Source: Methylobacterium sp. DB0501
Lineage (GTDB): Bacteria > Pseudomonadota > Alphaproteobacteria > Rhizobiales > Beijerinckiaceae
DNA: 64,000 nt
Assembly: GCF_011043735.1 (NCBI RefSeq)
Contig: NZ_JAAKGV010000001.1
Span: forward strand, 186,001 to 250,000
Direction of reading: 5' to 3'
In this document: piece after piece, positions 59,332 to 64,000 of the stretch
Position numbering within the stretch: the first letter of the stretch is position 1
Layout of the letters: each line of letters begins with the position of its first letter
The notes under the pieces: model-generated
What the model was told of the DNA's origin: nothing
Seen by the model: the letters and a program-made list of their open reading frames with translations, nothing else
Database searches by the model: none
Translations under genes and position numbers: made by a program

Positions 59332-60102
59332 ATGCTGCACGGGAAGAAGATCGCCGTCGTCCTGCCGGCCTACAATGCCGCGGCAACCCTGCGGCGCACC
59401 TATGCCGAGATCCCCCTCGACATCGTCGACGACGTGATCCTGGTCGACGATGCCAGCCGCGACGAGACCGTGGCGGTGGCCGACGAGCTCGGCCTGACGA
59501 CGATCCGGCACGCCCGCAATTGCGGCTACGGCGGCAACCAGAAGACCTGCTACCGCACGGCGCTCGCCCGCGGCGCCGACATCGTGGTGATGCTCCACCC
59601 CGATTACCAGTACGCGCCGCGCCTCGTCACCGCGATGGCCTCGATGATCGTCTCGGGCGAGTACGACGCGGTGCTGGCCTCGCGCATCCTCGGCAAGGGG
59701 GCGCTCGTCGGCGGCATGCCGCTCTACAAGTACGTCGCCAATCGCGGCCTCACCTTCGTGCAGAACATCCTGATGGGACAGAAGCTGTCCGAGTACCACA
59801 GCGGCTACCGCGCCTGGAGCCGCACGGTGCTGGAGAATCTTCCCCTCGACCGCTGCTCGGACGATTTCGTGTTCGACAACCAGATGCTGGCCCAGGCGAT
59901 GGACGCCGATTACCGCATCGGCGAGATCTCCTGCCCGACCCGCTACTTCCCCGAGGCCTCCTCGATCAATTTCCGCCGCAGCGTCGTCTACGGCCTCGGC
60001 GTCCTCAGGACCTCGCTCGCCTACCGGCTGCACCGCTGGGGCCTGCGGAGCGACCCGCTCTTCCCCGCCCCGGCCGCGGGCGCCGTGCGGGTGCAGCCGT
60101 GA
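59332..60102 (+). CDS. Family 2 glycosyltransferase (dolichol/polyprenyl-phosphate-mannose-type)
   Basis: A 256-residue GT2 with no clear membrane tail: [53 protein letters not shown] (related to the family NxGxGxA-type motif) and [27 protein letters not shown] is the DPM1/GtrB-like acceptor region. ATG at 59332 is set before the first strand; a 37-codon extension upstream is basic and unlikely. It lies 213 bases after the second transferase; the TVP38 gene follows with overlap. Confidence 0.9.
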   Translation: MLHGKKIAVVLPAYNAAATLRRTYAEIPLDIVDDVILVDDASRDETVAVADELGLTTIRHARNCGYGGNQKTCYRTALARGADIVVMLHPDYQYAPRLVTAMASMIVSGEYDAVLASRILGKGALVGGMPLYKYVANRGLTFVQNILMGQKLSEYHSGYRAWSRTVLENLPLDRCSDDFVFDNQMLAQAMDADYRIGEISCPTRYFPEASSINFRRSVVYGLGVLRTSLAYRLHRWGLRSDPLFPAPAAGAVRVQP

Positions 60103-60836
60103 GGCGCCTCGCGCTCGCCGCCGGCCTCGCGCTCCTCGCGGCCCTGCCCTTCGGGCTCGGCCTCGTCGCGCCCGGCACGCCGGGGGACCTGATCGCCTGG
60201 CTCTCCGCCCTGTGCGCGCGCCAGGGCGCCGCCGGGCCGGCCCTGCTGGTCGCGGCCCAGACCCTGATCGCGGCGAGCGGCGTGCTGCCGGCCTCGCTGC
60301 TCGGCATCGCCGCCGGCACCCTGCTCGGGGCCGGCCCGGGCTTCGCCGCGGCGGCTGCCGGCACGATGGCGGGTGCGCTCCTGAGCTTCGGGATCGGCCG
60401 CGCCCTGCTGCGCGGGCGCCGGCCCGGCTTCCTCGCCGGCGGGCGCTGGACCGCGGCCCTCGACCGCTCGGTGGCGGCGGAGGGCTGGCGCCTCGTCTGC
60501 CTGATGCGGCTCTCGCCGGTGATGCCGTTCGCCCCGACGAGCTACGCGCTCAGCCTCAGCAGCGTGCGCCTTGCCGATTACCTGATCGGCACGCTGGCGG
60601 CCCTGCCGGCCCTTCTCGCCTACGTGATGCTGGGCGCGCTCGGGCGCACGGCCCTCGCCGACGAGGCGGAGTGGCTCCGCGGTGCCGTCCTGGTCCTCGG
60701 GCTGGGGGCCACACTGCTGCTGCTGCGCAAGCTGAAGCGCCTCGCCGGGACGCTCGCTCCCGAATCCCGGGCAACCGGATCCCTGTCGTCCGAATCCCTG
60801 GCTCCCGGGGCTCTGCCCGAGGGCGAGCGGCCGTGA
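60099..60836 (+). CDS. TVP38/TMEM64 (DedA-like) membrane protein
   Basis: A 245-residue integral membrane protein of the TVP38/TMEM64 family: six or so membrane segments, conserved [33 protein letters not shown] (in part [14 protein letters not shown]) and [19 protein letters not shown], the F/P-x-P-x-x-x-x motif of the SNARE-associated domain. The family includes lipid scramblases and carrier-lipid recycling proteins, consistent with lipid-linked glycan synthesis. GTG overlaps the previous stop by four bases; the tail is serine/proline-rich. Confidence 0.9.
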   Translation: MRRLALAAGLALLAALPFGLGLVAPGTPGDLIAWLSALCARQGAAGPALLVAAQTLIAASGVLPASLLGIAAGTLLGAGPGFAAAAAGTMAGALLSFGIGRALLRGRRPGFLAGGRWTAALDRSVAAEGWRLVCLMRLSPVMPFAPTSYALSLSSVRLADYLIGTLAALPALLAYVMLGALGRTALADEAEWLRGAVLVLGLGATLLLLRKLKRLAGTLAPESRATGSLSSESLAPGALPEGERP

Positions 60837-62227
60837 CCGGCCGCCTCGACGGAGCCCGGCCCTGGCTCGCCGCCTTCGCGGCGCTCGGCCTGCCGCTCTG
60901 CCTGATCCTCGCCTTCCTGGTGCCGCTCGGCGAGGTGGCGGACGAATCCGCCCATCTCCTGCGGGCGGTGGCCCTCCTCGACGGCCAGCTCGTGGGCCAC
61001 CGCGAGACCGTGACCTATTCCGACGGCGTCGCCCGGCCGGCGGCCGGCGTCACCGTCGATCCGGCCTGGGAGATCGCGAGCCGGGGCCGTCCGCCGGCAC
61101 CCGACAAGGTCCCGGTGCCGGACCCGATGCCGGCCCCCGGCCGCCCCGCCTTCCTGCCGCTCTACACCATCGGCACCTACTTCCCGGGCTTCTACGTCCC
61201 GGCGGCTCTGGGCCTCGGCGCCGGGGAAGCCCTGGGGCTGGGCCATGCCGGGGCCGCCCTCCTCGGGCGGCTCGCCAACGCGGCGGCCTATGGTGCGCTC
61301 GCGCTCGCGGCGCTCGCCCTCGCGCGGCGGGGCCGGGCGCTGCTGTTCGGGGTGCTGGTGCTGCCGATGGGCCTCTCGCTCGCGGCGTCCTTCAACCAGG
61401 ACGCCCTGATGATCGCCGCCTGCGCGCTCGCCGCCGCGCTCCTGACCGGAGAGGAGGCGTGGCGCCGGCGCCTCGCCGCCCTGCTCATCGGTCTGGTGGT
61501 TCTGGCCAAACCGCCCTACGCGGCGATCGCCGCGATGCTGCTGGTGCCGCTGCCGCCGCGCTTCTGGGCGAGCCCGGTCTTCCGGCGCCGGGTCCTGGTC
61601 GCGGGGCTGGCGGTGCTGCCGGGCACGCTCTGGATCCTCTCGACCACCGCCTGGATCGCCACGCCGGTGCCGCGCCTCGCCTACGAGGCCGGCCCGCTCT
61701 GGACCGGTCCGCGCCCCGCGCCGTTCCTCGGCACCGACACGCGGGCGCAGGCGCAGATGCTCCTCTCCCATCCGGGCCTGCTCCTCACCCTGCCGGCGCA
61801 GTGCCTCTTCGGCGCCAAGCGCGCCCTGATGCTCGCCGCCGGCGCGATCGGCATCTTCGGCTGGATGGATCGGATGTTGCCGGCGGCGGTCTACGCCGCC
61901 TGGGGCGCGGGCCTCGCCGCGCTCGCGGTCCTGTGCGGGCGCTCCCTGCGGGTCCGCTGGGTCGATCTCACCCTGCTCGGGTTCGCGGGCCTGCTCACCG
62001 CCTGGCTGGTCGCCCTGTCGCAATACCTGTCCTGGACCGATGTCGGTGGCGTGCGGATCTACGGCCCGCAGGGGCGCTACTTCCTGCCGCTGATCCCGAT
62101 GCTCGTCCTCGCCCTCGCGCCACGCCCCGCGCCGGCAACCGGGTTGCGCTGGGCCCTCGTCGTCGGTACCGCGGTGGCGGCCCTCGATCTGGTGGTGGTG
62201 CCGCTCGCGACCGCGCGGATGTTTTGA
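60833..62227 (+). CDS. DUF2142 membrane protein
   Basis: A 464-residue integral membrane protein of the DUF2142 family, with ten or so hydrophobic segments: LPLCLILAFLVPLGEVADESAHLLRAVALLDGQ (in part PLGEVADESAHLLRAV) opens with the conserved DE(S/P)AHL motif, followed by FNQDALMIAACALAAALL and YFLPLIPMLVLALAPRP. DUF2142 proteins resemble GT-C glycosyltransferases; the acidic DE pair fits a catalytic site facing outside. GTG start overlaps the previous stop (GTGA). Probably transfers a sugar at the periplasmic side; not proven. Confidence 0.9.
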   Translation: MTGRLDGARPWLAAFAALGLPLCLILAFLVPLGEVADESAHLLRAVALLDGQLVGHRETVTYSDGVARPAAGVTVDPAWEIASRGRPPAPDKVPVPDPMPAPGRPAFLPLYTIGTYFPGFYVPAALGLGAGEALGLGHAGAALLGRLANAAAYGALALAALALARRGRALLFGVLVLPMGLSLAASFNQDALMIAACALAAALLTGEEAWRRRLAALLIGLVVLAKPPYAAIAAMLLVPLPPRFWASPVFRRRVLVAGLAVLPGTLWILSTTAWIATPVPRLAYEAGPLWTGPRPAPFLGTDTRAQAQMLLSHPGLLLTLPAQCLFGAKRALMLAAGAIGIFGWMDRMLPAAVYAAWGAGLAALAVLCGRSLRVRWVDLTLLGFAGLLTAWLVALSQYLSWTDVGGVRIYGPQGRYFLPLIPMLVLALAPRPAPATGLRWALVVGTAVAALDLVVVPLATARMF

Positions 62228-62604
62228 CGCGGGACGGGCCGCCATCGCCGGGATGCGGGCCGGACAGTGTCTCACGCGCCGGATCCGTGCCTCCCCGGCG
62301 GATGCCGGGCCGTCCGGGAACAAGGCGAGGCGCGGGAATTCCCCTCTCCCGTGTGGGCGAGGGGCCGGGGGTGAGGGGGCCACGCTTCGGTATAAAGCAC
62401 TGAGCGTTGTGCTCGCAGCGGCGCGGTCTGAGCCCGACTCGGAACCGTAGCGCCCCCACCCCTCCCCCTCTCCCACACCGGAGAGGGGATTCTGCGCCGA
62501 TCCTTGCCCCGGACATCCCCGCCCGCGGGGAAAGGTGGAACCCGCGCCATCCCCGTCCCCGCACAGGATCGCATGCCCCCCTCCCCTCCCCCCGTGAGCA
62601 CGCC
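62228..62604. other. 377-base gap with family C palindrome
   Basis: No gene. It consists mainly of the palindromic element at 62337-62492, then CCCCCTCCCCTCCCCCCGTGAG just ahead of the ABC exporter gene, which has no clear ribosome binding site. Confidence 0.6.
62337..62492. repeat. GC-rich palindromic repeat element, family C
   Basis: Arms AATTCCCCTCTCCCGTGTGG (62337 on) and CCCTCTCCCACACCGGAGAGGGGATTC (end 62492; in part CACACCGGAGAGGGGATT) pair imperfectly around about 70 bases containing TATAAAGCACTGAGCG. It separates the DUF2142 gene from the ABC exporter gene. Different sequence from families A and B but of the same kind. Confidence 0.75.
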
Positions 62605-64000
62605 ATGCGCGCCCTGATCGACCTCCTCCGCGCCATGACCCCGCGCGAGCGCCGCCGCGCCGGGCTGATCGGGGCCGGGCTCGCGCTGGCGGCCCTGCTC
62701 GAAGTGGTCGGCGTCGCCTCGGTGGTGCCGTTCCTGACGCTGGTCGGCGATCCCGGGGCGGCGTCCCGCATTCCGGCGCTGGGCGCCATCCGCGACGGGC
62801 TCGGACTTGCCCACGATCGCAGCTTCCTGATCGTGGTCGGACTGGCGGCGCTGCTGGCGATCCTCACCACCTCCTGCGTCAATGCCGGGCTCACCTATGC
62901 CCAGCTGCGCTTCAGCCACGCCGTCGGCTACGGCTTCGCCCGCCGGCTGCTGTTCCGCACGATCGACCGCGAGCGGTTGTTCTTCACCACCGCCAACAGC
63001 GCCGAGCTCGCCAAGACCATCCTGAGCGAGACCGACCGCCTCGTCGTCGGCGTGCTGACGCCGGCCACCGTCATCGCCTCGCGGGCGACCTCGGCGCTCG
63101 CCGTCATCGCGTTCCTGCTCGTCGTCTCGCCGCGCCTGGCGCTGATCCTCGGTGCCGGCTTCGGCGGGCTCTATGTCGGGATCTTCCTGGTGGTGCGGGC
63201 GCGGCTCGCCCGCATCGGCGCGCGCGCCGTGGCCGGCAACGAGGCCCGCTTCCGGGTCGTGCACGAGACGATCGGCGGCCTGACCGAGCTGAAGCTCTAC
63301 GGCAGGGCCGAGGCCTTCGCGAGCCGGTTCGAGGCGCCGGCCCGTGCCTACGCGCAGGCCAGCGCCGAGAGCCTGCTCACCGGGCAGCTGCCGCGCTTCA
63401 TCATCGAGGCCCTGGCCTTCGGCGGCGTCATCGTGGTGGTGCTGTTCGCGCTCTCGCAGGGGCTCGACACCGCCGGCATCCTGCCGCTGCTGGGCCTGTT
63501 CGCCTTCGCGGGCTACCGGATGCTGCCGGCGTTCCAGAACGTGTTCAACGCGCTGGCGCTCCTGCGCTTCTACCTGCCGGCGGTGCGGCTCGTGGTCGAC
63601 GGCCTCGCGGGCGAGCGCGCCACCACTCCCCGCGGTGCCGAGCGGCTGCCGTTCCGGGACGCGATCCGCCTGGAGGGAATCGGGTTCGCCTACGAGCCCG
63701 GCCGCGCGGCGCTGGACGGCATCACCCTCACGATTCCCGCCCATACGACGGTCGGCCTCGTGGGTCGCACAGGTTCGGGCAAGTCGACCCTGATCGGGCT
63801 GATCCTCGGCTTCCTGCAGCCCACGGCCGGCCGCATCGCGGTCGACGGCACGACTCTCGACGCCGCCACCCTGCCGGCCTGGCAGAATCGCATCGGCTAC
63901 GTGCCGCAGGACATTTTTCTCATCGACGGCACCATCGCCGAGAACATCGCCTTCGGCCTCGATGCGATCGACGACGCGGCGGTCGAGCGGGCGGCGCGGC
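62605..64000 (+). CDS. ABC exporter/flippase, membrane plus ATPase (cut by window end)
   Basis: At least 465 residues of an ABC half-transporter that continues past the window. Residues ~18-330 are a six-helix exporter domain (LIGAGLALAALLEVVGVASVVPFLTLVG, in part ALLEVVGVASVVPFLTLV). The ATPase domain shows Walker A GRTGSGKST and Q-loop GYVPQDIFLIDGTIAENIAFG (in part GYVPQDIFLIDGTI). The signature and Walker B lie beyond the edge. The ELLEVVGVASVVPF-type start matches PglK/lipid-linked oligosaccharide flippases. With the glycosyltransferases it likely moves a lipid-linked glycan. Confidence 0.9.
   Translation, partial: MRALIDLLRAMTPRERRRAGLIGAGLALAALLEVVGVASVVPFLTLVGDPGAASRIPALGAIRDGLGLAHDRSFLIVVGLAALLAILTTSCVNAGLTYAQLRFSHAVGYGFARRLLFRTIDRERLFFTTANSAELAKTILSETDRLVVGVLTPATVIASRATSALAVIAFLLVVSPRLALILGAGFGGLYVGIFLVVRARLARIGARAVAGNEARFRVVHETIGGLTELKLYGRAEAFASRFEAPARAYAQASAESLLTGQLPRFIIEALAFGGVIVVVLFALSQGLDTAGILPLLGLFAFAGYRMLPAFQNVFNALALLRFYLPAVRLVVDGLAGERATTPRGAERLPFRDAIRLEGIGFAYEPGRAALDGITLTIPAHTTVGLVGRTGSGKSTLIGLILGFLQPTAGRIAVDGTTLDAATLPAWQNRIGYVPQDIFLIDGTIAENIAFGLDAIDDAAVERAAR

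Overview
The window is about 71% GC DNA from an alphaproteobacterium, most likely Methylobacteriaceae (a Methylobacterium-like member of the Hyphomicrobiales). This is inferred from the GC and codon bias, a GlpSTPQV-type glycerol ABC operon, a LOV histidine kinase, a DUF1612 protein and the style of the GC-rich palindromic repeats. No rRNA, tRNA, CRISPR array or intact insertion sequence is visible. Almost all of it is ordinary chromosome packed with short operons, many of them joined by 1-4 base overlaps.

Layout. 1-5243: a molbindin-like protein, a BtuCDF-type ABC importer (possibly for molybdate or tungstate), the Fe-S carrier ATPase Mrp, and MobA. 5468-8331 (minus): two cyclophilins, a TonB-C-like protein, coaD and a phosphodiester glycosidase. 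8477-13702: a glycine-rich secreted protein, DUF4174, curA, trmJ, a candidate sRNA, icd, and an intradiol dioxygenase-like protein. 13737-21506: a LOV hybrid histidine kinase, an AI-2E-family protein with a B12-fold-like tail, a single-domain response regulator, glgX, and a CBS-pair protein. 21705-25120: an orphan capsule-export (KpsE/Wzz-like) protein and the divergent cobalamin genes cobC and cobD. 25465-29194: an AaeXAB-like aromatic-acid efflux operon with its MarR regulator.

29200-31795 is clearly foreign: AT-rich, with a compact operon of a small protein, an unknown 203-residue protein and a DUF4062/TIR-like protein. It is the best candidate here for an undescribed, probably defence-related, system. 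31796-43519 returns to core DNA: the Entner-Doudoroff pair kdgK-eda, an L,D-transpeptidase, an AraC regulator whose C-terminus is encoded by an inserted MITE-like repeat, a TPR-MFS operon, DUF971, moaA, a soluble MCP-PilZ protein and a periplasmic solute-binding protein.

43642-55607 holds a beta-hydroxyacid dehydrogenase and a complete glycerol regulon (glpR, glpD, glpS, glpT, glpP, glpQ, a DUF2160 gene, glpV, glpK), interrupted by a VapBC toxin-antitoxin pair and carrying likely GlpR operators. 55834-64000 holds a DUF1612 protein and a surface-glycan cluster: three family-2 glycosyltransferases, a TVP38 protein, a DUF2142 membrane protein and an ABC exporter or flippase cut by the window end. 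Several families of palindromic repeats (at 5.3, 35.6, 44.6, 55.8 and 62.4 kb) sit between genes.
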